Notes under the pieces: model-generated
Told to the model about the DNA's origin: nothing
The model's input: the letters and a program-made list of their open reading frames with translations, nothing else
Database searches by the model: none
DNA from: CAZMGV01 sp964565925
Lineage (GTDB): Bacteria; JAGRBM01; JAHCIT01
Reading direction: 5' to 3'
Length of the DNA stretch: 64,000 nucleotides
Assembly (NCBI GenBank): GCA_964565925.1
Contig: CAZMGV010000018.1
Coordinates: forward strand, 16,813 to 80,812
Shown here: positions 9,070 through 20,100 of the stretch, piece by piece
Layout of the letters: each line of letters begins with the position of its first letter
Numbering within the stretch: position 1 is the first letter of the stretch
Program-made: the position numbers and the translations under genes

Positions 9070-9250
9070 GTTTAAAGAATAGCCGGTTCCAGAGGGATTC
9101 GGGTACCGGGGTTTCGTGAAGGGCTACCCTCCCCTCTTAATAAAGACATCCTGTTTCCCCAGCCCCGGCCGGATCGTCTACCCTTTCGACGCGCCGCATT
9201 GCACCGGGCGGGTTGTCCGGGCGAGAGCGAGCCGCAACCGAGGATCTCGC

Positions 9251-10180
9251 ATGCCCGCGGAGATCGTTCCCACCGACAACGGCGTCCGGATCGGCGACCT
9301 GGAAATCCTGTTCGGGACCGCCGTCAAGCACCAGCTGCTCAGGGCCAACTCGTTCGTGCTGCACGGGCCGCGTCCGGTCGTGGTAGACCCGTCGGCGCAG
9401 CCCAAGCGTCACGCGGAACTGGCCGCGCAGAACCCGGTTATCTTCTATACGCACTACCACGCCGACCACCGGGCGGCTGAAGGCGTCTACCCCATGACCA
9501 CCGAGGTGTGGGCGAGTGCCGCCGACGCGCCGGCGATCGCCGACATGGAGGATTTCGTGGGCCGCGTGGAGAGCGGCGACGGCGAGGCGATGAAACGCCA
9601 GATCCGGATGCTGCAAGTGATCTTCAAGATCGGGCCGCGTCCGGTCGCCCGCAAGGTGAACGACGGCGAACTGCTGGACGCCGGCGGCTGCACCGGCAAG
9701 ATGGTCGCGCTCCCCGGCCACACGCCCGGCCATGCGGGGCTGTATTTCCCCGAACAGTCGCTGCTGATGACCACCGATATCGACCTCACGTCGTTCGGGC
9801 CGTGGTACGGCAACGACGTTTCCGATATTACGCAGTTCCGCCGGTCGGTCGCCCGGGCGCGCGACTTCAAGTGCGACTACTACTTCACCTCGCACGGTGA
9901 AAACGTGCTGGGCCGCAACGAGTTCCTGGAAAAAATAGACGCCTTCGACCGGCACTTCGACCGCCGCGACAACATCATCCTCGAGGCGCTGGACAGCGGC
10001 GAGAAGCGTCTGGACGACATGCTCCGGTTGGAGGTCGTCTACCGGACGAAAACTCTAGCGACGATGGAACACCTGATCCACTTCGAGCGCAAGCACGTGA
10101 AAAAACATCTCGAACTGCTCGTGGCCGCCGGCAAGGTCCAGGCGGACGAGAAGTTCCAGAGCTTCCGGAGGGCGGCATGA
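9251..10180 (+). CDS. Metallo-beta-lactamase-fold hydrolase
   Basis: This 309-residue cytoplasmic metal hydrolase has the zinc motif H68-Y-H70-A-D72-H73, then ALPGHTPGHAG, the bridging aspartate in MTTDIDLTS, and a final SHGEN. The fold covers thioesterase, glyoxalase and lactonase activities. The C-terminal 50 residues look like a small winged-helix-type tail (RTKTLATMEHL), as seen in LACTB2-like family members. I chose the ATG at 9251, which has GAGG 8 bases upstream; an upstream in-frame start would add 45 Arg/Pro-rich residues that look non-coding. The stop overlaps the following methyltransferase start (ATGA), so the pair is coupled. The substrate is unknown. Confidence 0.88.
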   Translation: MPAEIVPTDNGVRIGDLEILFGTAVKHQLLRANSFVLHGPRPVVVDPSAQPKRHAELAAQNPVIFYTHYHADHRAAEGVYPMTTEVWASAADAPAIADMEDFVGRVESGDGEAMKRQIRMLQVIFKIGPRPVARKVNDGELLDAGGCTGKMVALPGHTPGHAGLYFPEQSLLMTTDIDLTSFGPWYGNDVSDITQFRRSVARARDFKCDYYFTSHGENVLGRNEFLEKIDAFDRHFDRRDNIILEALDSGEKRLDDMLRLEVVYRTKTLATMEHLIHFERKHVKKHLELLVAAGKVQADEKFQSFRRAA

Positions 10181-10812
10181 CGGCAACGGTGAACGAACCG
10201 GTCAATGCGAAAGGCGTGTCGCTACTCTTCAAGCTGTGGAGCCGGTTCTACGACAACCCGCTCCCGCAGCAGCTCTACTACCGCCGGGTCCACCGCCGGA
10301 TACTCCAGCACTGGTCCCCCCGGCCGGGCCAGAAGGTGCTCGACGTGGGCTGCGGCACGGGGCTATTCCTCAAGTCGCTGGCCGGCGAATACCGGGGGCT
10401 CGACCTCACCGGACTCGACTTCTCGGCCGACATGCTGGAGCAGGCACGGGAGCCCGGCGCAAGACTCGTGGCGCCCCAGAGTCCGTTCCCCAAATTCGTG
10501 CAGGGGTCGGTCTACGAGATGCCTTTCGAGACCGGCACCTTCGACATCGCCCTCAATACGATTTCCTGCCACTTCTACCTGGAGCAGGTGCGGGCGTTCC
10601 GCGAGGTCCTGCGGGTACTCAAACCGGGCGGGAACTTCTACTGCGCCGCCATTACGTATGGCCTGCGCGGCCGGGGGAGTTCGCTCGCCAACATCGCGGT
10701 CTACTATCCGCCGCACATCCTTCAGGATCACTTCGAGGAAGCCGGGTTCAAGGTGCTCGGTCACGAGCGGATGTTCCCGAACGTGGCCCTGTTCAGGCTG
10801 GCAAAATCCTAA
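10177..10812 (+). CDS. Class I SAM-dependent methyltransferase
   Basis: The 211 residues form a Rossmann methyltransferase of the UbiE/Methyltransf_11 type. Motif I is VLDVGCGTGLF, the acidic loop is GLDFSADML, and the post-motif reads VLRVLKPGGNF. GGAGG lies 6 bases before the ATG, which overlaps the hydrolase stop. Small-molecule or lipid substrates are typical of this branch. It precedes the megasynthase, but a 340-base gap and a terminator-like hairpin separate them, so a pathway link is only a possibility. Confidence 0.85.
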   Translation: MTATVNEPVNAKGVSLLFKLWSRFYDNPLPQQLYYRRVHRRILQHWSPRPGQKVLDVGCGTGLFLKSLAGEYRGLDLTGLDFSADMLEQAREPGARLVAPQSPFPKFVQGSVYEMPFETGTFDIALNTISCHFYLEQVRAFREVLRVLKPGGNFYCAAITYGLRGRGSSLANIAVYYPPHILQDHFEEAGFKVLGHERMFPNVALFRLAKS

Positions 10813-10828
10813 ATAAACGAAGGATTTT
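10803..10828 (+). terminator. Weak terminator-like hairpin at the methyltransferase stop
   Basis: AAAATCCT (10803-10810) pairs with AGGATTTT (10821-10828) across a 10-base loop that contains the stop codon. The stem is AT-rich and its 3' arm ends in four Ts, so termination is plausible but weak. A second GC-rich hairpin lies at 10843-10873, where CTACGCACCCGGC pairs with GCCGGG then TGCGTAG through a 2-base bulge. Confidence 0.4.
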
Positions 10829-11153
10829 CGCCGCATAAACCCCTACGCACCCGGCCTCGCCGGGACTGCGTAGTGAACTTCCCGTTTCCGCCAGCCGAAC
10901 AGCGTCTCCGTTTTCCACAACCCGATTCCGGTTGATTCAGCAGTCAAAACCGCTCGAAACCCCCGATAATAATTAAAAAACAGTTCATGCACCTTTTTGG
11001 TACCCCGATTGCTCAATGCCGCCCGGAGTGGCGTGGAGGCTCATCCGTTTCCATAACGGATAAAACGCACCTCACCCCATAATTCAGGGCGAAATGAAGG
11101 CCGGAACCATCCGGCCTTGGTTTTTCGCCGGTACATCAGAACGGAGATGCCGC
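10829..11153 (+). other. Structured non-coding leader upstream of the megasynthase
   Basis: This 325-base gap carries no convincing gene. It contains a GC hairpin at 10843-10873, an AT-rich patch GATAATAATTAAAAAA at 10965-10980 that could hold a promoter -10, a small hairpin ATCCGTT/AACGGAT at 11043-11061, and a terminator-like hairpin at 11097-11125 just before the ribosome site. A long leader ending in a terminator is the usual layout of an attenuator, but I cannot match it to a known riboswitch. Confidence 0.4.
11097..11125 (+). terminator. Terminator-like hairpin in the megasynthase leader
   Basis: AAGGCCGG (11097-11104) pairs perfectly with CCGGCCTT (11111-11118) over a 6-base loop and is followed by GGTTTTT. 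It ends 28 bases before the preferred GTG start. If the ATG at 11094 were used, the hairpin would lie in coding sequence, which argues against that start. It may be an attenuator or a read-through barrier. Confidence 0.55.
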
Positions 11154-14100
11154 GTGAACGACGCAGCCAGCGCGATTTGTTTTTCTCTTCTTCCCCCGAA
11201 CCAGTTCCCTGAAAAGGAAGCCCGTGAACTTGCCGCCGCCGGCGCCCTGCCGGTGGTCGATATCGCTTACAGCGAAGCGGCCTCGCGCCAGGCGCTGCTG
11301 GCCTCCGTTCCCTCAGATTTAGGCGTCGGCGTCGTGATCGCACCCGATCTCTCGGCGCAGGAACTCTCTCGTCTCAATATCCGCGCGGTGATCATCCCCG
11401 TGGACTGGGAGCTGGACGAGTCGGCCGATCTCACCGCCTTCATCGCCCCCTTCCGCAACTACCCGGTATGGGTCGAGGTGACGTCGCAGGCCGCGTGGAA
11501 CCGTGCCGCGAAGGCGAACCCGACGGGTCTGATCCTCAAAGGTTTCGAATCGGGCGGAGTCGTGGGCGAAGAGTCCACGTACATCCTGCTCCAGCGTTAT
11601 GACGGCACCCTCCCGGTGCTCGCCCGGGGCGGTATCGGCCCCGACACCGCCGCCGCCGCCGTTGCCGGCGGCGCGAGCGGCGTCGTCCTCGACGTCCAGA
11701 CCTGGGGCACGCTCCCCCTGGCCGCTGAAGCCAAGGCGGCGCTGCTGTCGCTTCAGGGCACCGACGCCGTGACGCTGCGTCTCACCGACCGTCACGTGAT
11801 CCGTGTGGCCGGCAAGATGGGCGCCAAGTCGATGCGCACACTGCGCCAGGCCGAAGAGGCGATGCTGGTCGCCACCGCCGGCGACAAGACCGAACAGGCG
11901 CTGAAAACGCGCACCGAACGCGCCGAACAGCTCTACCGCGAGCTCCAGAAGATCTCCGTCAGCTCCTTCTCGGCCGTGTCCGACAAGGTGTTCCCGGTGG
12001 GCCAGGAAACGGGCTGGGCGAAACTGTACGCCGACCGTTACCAGACGGCGGCCGGTATCGTCACCGTTGTCCGCGACACGATGAAGTCGTCGCTGTCCAA
12101 AGCGGTCCAGAACTTCCCATGGCGTGCCGATTCGCCGTTTGCGAAGTCCGTGGGCGCGAAGCTTCCGATCTTCCAGGGTCCGATGGCCCAGACGAGCGAC
12201 GTCGCCGCGTTTGCCGGCAAGATCATGGATCACGGCATCGTGGCGAACCTGGCGCTGGGCAACATGCCGGGCAATGTCTGCGAAAAGCTGATCAAGGACA
12301 CGCTGGCGCTTTCCAACGGCCGCCCCTTCGGCGGCGGCATCATCGGCCTCGAAGCCAACGCCTTCTTCCGCGACCAGCACATCGCGCACATGAAGACGCT
12401 CCACCCGCCGCTCGCGGTGGTGGCGGCCGGCACGACCGAACAGGCGCTGGATCTGACCGCCGCCGGTATCCGGTCGTTCCTCCACACCCCCGTCCACACG
12501 CTGCTCGTGAACGCGATGGACCAGGGTCACCTCGATTTCATTCTCGAAGGCACCGAGGCGGGCGGCCACATCGGCAAACTCACCTCGTTCGTCCTGTGGC
12601 AGAGCGTCGTACAGGCGCTTGCCGACAAACCGGCCACCGCAGGCAAGACGGCGAATGTCGTGCTGGCGGGCGGCTTCGGCAACGTGAAGGGTGCGGTGAT
12701 AGCGGCCGCTCTCGTGGCCCGCGCACAGGCGGCCGGACACAATTTCGGTATCCAGATGGGCACCGCGTTCCTCTTTACGAAGGAAGCGGTCGAAACGGGC
12801 GCCACCTCTCCGATGTACCAGCGCGTGCTCGTGGACCTCGACCGCACCGAGACCATCGGCGACACCGTGATGACCCCGGCCCGCATGGCGCCCACCGCCA
12901 AGCTGTTCGCCATCCGCGAGCACGAGTACGAGCGCATCAAGGCGGGGGAATCGCTCGACCACCGCAAGCACCTCTACGAAAATGACAACCTGGGCGGCCT
13001 GCGTGCCGCTTCCAAGAAGCAGCGCATCGAGAAGAAGCCCGAAGGCGGCGTCCGGTTCGTGGATCTCGACGATTCGGAGCAGATGAACGCGGGACTCTTC
13101 CACGTCGGCATGTGCGCCGCACTGCGCCGCGAGATCACGACGATCCAGGAAGTACTGAACGACAACACGGTCCGCGCCGAAGCGGCCTTGAAGGCCCGCG
13201 TCGCGGAACTGACCGCCCCCAAGGCGGCGATCCCCAAACCGGCGGCCCCGGCGGTATCCGTTCCGGTTCCCCAGCAGGCTCCGTCACATGTGCCGTCGCA
13301 CGCACCGTCCGCCACCGGCGACGAAGGCATCGCCATTATCGGTCTGGGCGGTGTGTTCCCGGATGCGAACAACATCCAGGAGTTCTGGCGCAATATCACC
13401 AGCGGGAAATATTCGATCCGCGAAGTGCCGGAAGGCCGCTGGTCCAAGGAGTTCTTCTACTCCGATGACCGTAACGCCCCCGACAAGAGCTATTCCAAGA
13501 TCGGCGGATTCATCAACGACCCCGAGTTCGACTCCAAATCATTCCGCATTCCGCCGTCCGTCGCATCGTCCATGGACCTTGCCCAGCGCGTGAGCCTGGT
13601 CGCCGTCCGCGAGGCGCTGCAGGACGCCGGCTATTTCAACGGCAAGCCGTTCGACAAGGGCCGCTGCGCCGTGATCGTGGGCAACTCCCAGGGCGGCGAG
13701 AACACCCACCGCTACGCCTACCGGCTGGCGCTGCCGATGATCCTCGCCAAGCTGGAGAAAGACCCGCAGTGGGCCTCTCTGCCGCCGCCGCAGCGCAGGC
13801 AGATTACCGACAACATTTCGAAGCAGTTCCTGGGCGATCTGCCGGAGATCACCGGCGGTTCCATGCCGGGCGAGCTTCCGAACGTGATCGCCGGGCGCAT
13901 CGCCAACGTGTTCGACCTCTCGGGTCCGAACTTCGTCTGTGACGCCGCCTGCGCCGCGTCGCTGGCCGCCGTCCACACCTCCGTGCTGGGCCTCATGGCC
14001 GGCGAGTTCGACATGGTCGTCACCGGCGGTGTCGACCGGGGCATGGACGCCGACAGCTACATCAAGTTCTGCAAGGTCGGAGCGCTCTCCAGCGAAATCT

Positions 14101-17100
14101 CCGCCCCCTTCGACAAGCGCGCGAGCGGCTTCGTCATGGGCGAGGGCGCCGGATTCCTCGTCATGAAGCGGCTCTCCGACGCCGTCCGCGACGGCGACAA
14201 GGTTTATGCCGTGCTCCGGGGCGTGGGCGCCTCGAGCGACGGCGCGGGACGCGGTATCACGGCTCCGTCGCCGGCCGGGCAGCGCAAGGCGATCGAGCGC
14301 ACCTACCGGATGGCGAAGAACGTCGACCCCCGCACGATCACGCTGGTCGAGTGCCACGGCACTTCGACGCCGCTGGGTGACGCGACCGAAACGACCGTCC
14401 TGAAAGAATGGTTCAACGAGCACGGCTCGCAGCCGCACTCCGTCGCCGTGGGGTCGGTGAAGTCCCAGATCGGGCATCTCAAATCGGCAGCCGGTGCTGC
14501 CGGTCTCATCAAGATGACGCTGGCGCTTCACAACAAGACGTTGCCGCCGTCCATCAACTTCGAAAGCCCGGCCGATGGCACGGGCCTTGGCGAAGGGTCG
14601 CCGCTGTTCGTGAACACGAAGGCGCGCCCCTGGAACCCGCCGGCCGGCATGCCGCGCCGCGCCGCCGTCTCCGCCTTCGGCTTCGGCGGCACCAACTTCC
14701 ACGTCGTCGTGGAAGAGTACAACCCGGCCTCGGGTGGCAGCGCCTATATCCCGAAAGACGCCGGCCACATGACGATCCCGGTTTCGTCGACGGTGGCTGT
14801 GGCCGCCCCGGCCGCTGCTGCACCAGTTGCCTCGGCTCCGGTTCAGGCCGCTGCGGCGACTATTTCTGCTGCAACGACTGTCGATAAGACTGCCATCGAA
14901 ACGGCCGTGATCGAAGTGCTGGCCGACCAGACCGGTTACGAGAAGGAAGACCTGGGCCGCACGCTGGACCTCGAGGCCGATCTCGGCATCGACACGGTGA
15001 AGCAGGCCGAGGTGTTTGCCGCTCTGCGCGAACGCTATTCTCTGGAGAAGGACCCGAACCTCAAGCTCCGCGACTACCCCACTGTCGAGAAGATCGTCGA
15101 CTACCTCGCGTCGCGCCTGGCGGGCACCGGCACTGTTACTGCAGCCCCTGTGGTCTCGGCCCCGGCCGTTTCGACCCCCTCCGTTTCGGCCCTGAAGGTC
15201 ACGGCTGAACCCGCTCCGGCCCATGCCGCTCCAGTGGCTGCTCCTGCGACTGCAAAGGCCGTCGACAAAGCCGCCATCGAACAGAAGGTGATCGAAGTTC
15301 TCGCCGACCAGACCGGTTACGAGAAGGAAGATCTGGGCCGCACGCTGGATCTCGAGGCCGACCTTGGCATCGATACAGTGAAACAGGCTGAAGTATTCGC
15401 GGCACTTCGCGAAAGCTACTCGCTGGAGAAGGACCCGAACCTCAAGCTGCGCGACTACCCGACCATCGAGAAGATCGTCGACTACCTCGCCCTGCGGCTC
15501 ACGAGCGGCGCGCCGGTAGTGGCAGCCGCTCCGGTTGCGGCAGCCCAGGCCCCCGTCAGTGCGGAAAACGCACAGAAGACCAACGGTGAACTCCACGCCG
15601 ATGTCCCGAGCTACGTCGTGGTGCTTGGTTCCGACCAGGGCTCGCTCGCCGCGAATCTGGAGGCGTATGCAAAGGCTCCGCAGGGAGTCCGTTTCGGAAG
15701 CGGCAGCAAATACGCCGCATTCGGATTCATCAACAAGGCGGATGCGTCCAAGCGCGCCGTGCAGATCGCCGAAGCGGTCCGCGCCGGCAAGCGCCCGTCG
15801 CCGGCCCTGAACGCGAAGGTCGGTGACGCCCGCAAGCAGAAGCCGCGCGTCGCGTTCGTGTATCCAGGCCAGGGCTCCCAGTACGTGGGGATGCTCCAGG
15901 AACTGATGATCTACCCGGAAGTCCGCGCGACCTTCGAGGAGGCCGAGAGCGTCGTATCGCCGCTGATCGGCCGCTCGCTGCTCGGCATCATCCACCCCAA
16001 GGACACCTCGGAAGAAAACCTCCGCCGTTGCGAGAACGAGCTGAAACAGACGGAAATCACGCAGCCGGCCGTACTGACGGCCGACGTCGCGATCCACCGC
16101 TTCCTGGCGGCCCGCGGGTTCAAACCCGATGCCGTCGCCGGCCACTCGCTCGGCGAGTACGGCGCCGCCGTGGCCGCCGGCGTGATGTCGTTTCACGACG
16201 CGCTCGAAGCGGTCGCCGCCCGCGGCCGCGAAATGGCGAACGTGAAGGTGGACGACAACGGCCTGATGCTGATGGTCCCGATGGGCCAGCAGGACGTCGA
16301 GCCGCTGCTTGGGAACATTTCAGGCTATATCGCCGTGGCGAACCGCAACTCGCCGCAGCAGACCGTGATCGGCGGAGCCTCCGCCAGTGTGCAGGCGTTC
16401 AAGAAACTGCTGGACGGCAAGGGCGTCGATACGGTGCTCCTTAACGTCTCGCACGCCTTCCACTCGAAGATCGTCGCCCCGGCGTCAGAGCCCCTGCGCC
16501 GCGTGCTGGACCGCCTGGGGATCAAGGCCCCGGAGCTGCCGATCTATTCGAACGTGACGGCGGAACCCTACCCCATGGGTCCCAATGCCCATGCGGAGAT
16601 CATCGACCTGCTGTCCCGCCAGATCGCCGCCAGCGTCGACTGGATCGGCTCGGTGGAGCACATGTACCGGGACGGTATCGAGGTTTATGTCGAATGCGGC
16701 CCCAAGCGCGCGCTCGCCGGCCTCGTCGAAGCGAACCTTAAAGGGCGCCCCTCGGTGGCGATCCAGACCTGCCACCCCAAGCGCGGAGAGGCGCTCTCGC
16801 TGGTCGAGGCGCTGGCGCATCTCTCCGCCGAACTGGTGGTCGAGAACACGCCCGCCCCCGCCGTTGCGGTACCGGTTGCAAAGCCGGTCACCCAGCCGAT
16901 TTCGGTTGCCGGTGGCAACGGTGTGTACGCACCGCTGTCGGCCCCGGTTTCCGCCTCGCCGTCCGTATCCGGCGACAACCCGCTCGCCCGTTGGGCGAAC
17001 GATCCGCGTTTCGGCTTCTTCTGGCAGAAGAACGGACGCGCCATCGAGAACATGATCGCCCATATGTGGGCCGTGACGATGGAAGAGACTCCGGTCCGCC

Positions 17101-20100
17101 CGGAGCCGGCCCAGCCGGCGGCGACCAAGAAATTCCAGCTCGCCGCCACCATGCCGGCGCTCAGCGACGACATCCACAAGCCGTCGTCCGATCCGAACCG
17201 CAACGCCCCCATGCAGCTCTGGAGCGCGGCGAGCCCCATTTCCCGCCGCGTCCCTGTTTATGTCTCCGAAGCCAAGCCGGCTCCGGAAACCCGCTCGCTG
17301 TCGGGCAAGACCGTCGCGTTCTGGTCCGTCAGCAAGCAGTCGGAAACTCTCGCCCAGGCGCTTCAGGCACGCGGTGCGAAGGTGCTCGCACCGGCCGTGT
17401 TCGGCAGCCCGTTCACCGGCGCCGACGTGCTGGTGATCGACTCGCGCGCCGGCAGCCGCAGCCCCGACCGCTTTGTCGGCGATCTGGCGCTGCGCCTCAA
17501 TGACCTTGTCGCGGTCGCCAAGGCGGCCCCCGCGAACTTCACCCTGATCGGCGTCGGTGCCCACAACGTGGACCTCGACCCGAGCCAGGCGATGTTCCAG
17601 GCGGCCGTGCGCGGCTTCGTCCTCACGCTGGGCCACGAATTCCCGCAGTGGAAGGTCCGCTGGACCATGGCGACGACGCTCGACGACGCGCAGCTCGCGC
17701 GCGCCATCGACATCGACGCCGGAAGCCCCGAAACCGTCATCCAGAGCCGCTGGTCCCGTTTCGGCCGCGCAATGCTGGAAGGGGTGCCGGCCTCCATCCA
17801 GGGCAACAACGGCCTCAAGGCCCGCAAGGACCGCGTGTGGCTCGTGACGGGCGGCGCCCGCGGTATCACCCGCGAGATCGTGCTCGACCTCGCCCGCAAC
17901 ATGGGCGGCCGGTTCGCGCTGGTCGGTTCGTCGCCCGCTCCGGCCGGTCCGGTCGAGCTGATGGACGAGAAGGAAATCCGCAAGCAGATCCGCCAGGCGG
18001 CGAAGACCCAGGGCCTGCAGCCCTCCGCTGCCGACATCGAAAGCGAAGTCAGGAAGCGCCTCGGCGCAGCCGAAATCCAGAAGGCGCTTTCCGCGCTCAG
18101 GGACCTCGGCGCCGAGACCCGCTACTACGCCTGCGATCTGGCCCAGCCCGAAGCGGTGAAGCAGCTCCTGAAGTCGGTCCGCAACGACTTCGGCACGGTC
18201 AACGTGGTTATTCACGGCGCCGGCCGCGAGTTCTCCCGTTCCACTTCCGAAAAGACGATGGACGACATCAAGGCGACCCTCGGAGTGAAGCTCGAAGGTG
18301 CGCTCGCGCTCGCCATCGAGACCCGCGCCGACCCGCTCGAAGCGTTCGTCATGTTCGGTTCCGTCGTGGGCCGGTTCGGCAACAAGGGACAGGCCGACTA
18401 CGCCGCCGCCAACGGAGCGCTGACAGGTCTTGTCCGCCACTTCAGCGCCGTCGGCAATCCGGCCGCCCGCCCGCTGCTGTTCGACTGGTCCGCGTGGGCG
18501 GAAGTCGGCATGGCCTCGCGCGGTGTCGCGAAGGATCACTTCAAGGAGTCCGGTGTGGATCTCATCTATCCCTCGACCGGCGCTCCGCTGGTCCGGGCCG
18601 AACTGATGGCCGGTACCGCCGGTGAAATCCTCGCCTGCGGTTCGCTGGGCGAGCTGGACCGCTCCGGCGTCATCAAGCCGCCGCCGTCGCTCCCCGTGGC
18701 TCCCAAAGCGCGTAATTTCACATTCAGCGCCCAGACCGAACCCTGGCTGGCCGATCACAGCATCCAGGGAACCCCGGTATGGCCGGGCGTGGGCGGCATC
18801 GAACTGATGCGGCAGGAAGCCGGATTCGCCGGCAAGCCGTTCGAGGCGACCGACCTCCGTTTCGAGCGGGCGATCAAGGTGTTCGCCGGCAAGAGCGCCG
18901 AAATTCAGGCGACGCGGGAAACCGTGGACGTCCGGGTTCCGTCGCCAAACGGCCCCGAGTTCAAGCCGCACTTCCGCGCCGGGCATTTCTCGGTGCCGAG
19001 CGTGAAGCCGGAATGGTCGGCTCCCCGCAGTGCCGCGCCGAGCACCTCGGTCCGCGAAGCGATCTACCAGGTTTATTTCCACGGACCCCGGTTCCAGGTG
19101 ATGACTGGCGGGATCGAGAAGTCAGGCCGCGACTGGGTATTCGGCGGACAGGCCTCCCCGGTATTCTCGGGCGGATCGGCACTGAAAGCCGCCGATACGA
19201 CCGCCTCCGCCATTGAGGCCGCGTTCCAGGCGGCGGGCCTCAGAACCATGATCGAGACCGGCACGAGCGTGCTGCCGTCCGGCATCCAGTGGCTCGTCGT
19301 TCACCGCCCGGTGAACGGGGACGAACCGCTCGCGATTTCCGTGACTCCGGTCAGCCATCCGTCGGAGGCGATCTACCGCTGCAACGTTCGCGTGTTCGAC
19401 CAGACCGGAAACGAACTCCTGAGTCTCGTGGGTTACGATCAGGTCGTTACCGGCCAGAACGTCACCCTGCCCGGACCGCTCGCCGCGCTGAAAGATACGG
19501 AAGCCGCCGCGTCGAATACGGGCGCTGCTCCGGCAGTTATCGCCGGTGCGCCTGTCGCCGCGACCGCAACGGTCAACCGCGACGAGGTGTACGCCCGGAT
19601 TCTGGACGTCCTCTGCCGTGAAACCGGGTATGAAGCGGGCGATATCACGCCGACCGCCGACCTTGAGGGCGACCTCGGGATCGACACTGTGAAGCAGGCC
19701 GAGGTGTTCGCGCAGGTGCGCGCCTCCTACGGTCTCGAAAAGGACCCGAACTTCAAGCTCCGCGACTACCCGACCATGAACCGCCTGGTGGACTATGTGG
19801 CCGGACGGCTGCAGTCGGCCAGTACAACCGCCGGCGCGGCCACTGCTGAAGCGCCCGTGGCTGCCGGAACGAAGGCGCCTGAACTCCAGGCGGCCGAGTT
19901 TCCTCCGCCCGTCTGCCCGTTCAATGAGCCGTGGAGCCGCTTCGCGGTGCTGGACATCGGAACGGTCTTGAGCGACCTTGACCGTGATCCGAACCGCATC
20001 CTTGGCGAACTGTCAGCCGACGAACGGGGCGACTACGCCACCATGACCTACGAGAAGCGCCGCCTGGACTGGCTCGCCGGACGGCTGGCCGCCCGCCGTG

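Noticed and set aside
11094..11153. ATG at 11094 as the synthase start
   Set aside because: It would place a terminator-type hairpin in coding sequence and has no ribosome site, whereas GTG 11154 has GGAG 7 bases upstream.
14880..15500. A tandem DNA repeat
   Set aside because: It is the coding sequence of two carrier domains, not a non-coding repeat.
13539..16196. An 885-codon antisense frame within the megasynthase
   Set aside because: Same reason: opposite the KS and carrier domains, with no recognisable motifs.
16485..19082. An 865-codon antisense frame within the megasynthase
   Set aside because: It is a GC-codon artefact opposite well-conserved AT, KR and DH domains.
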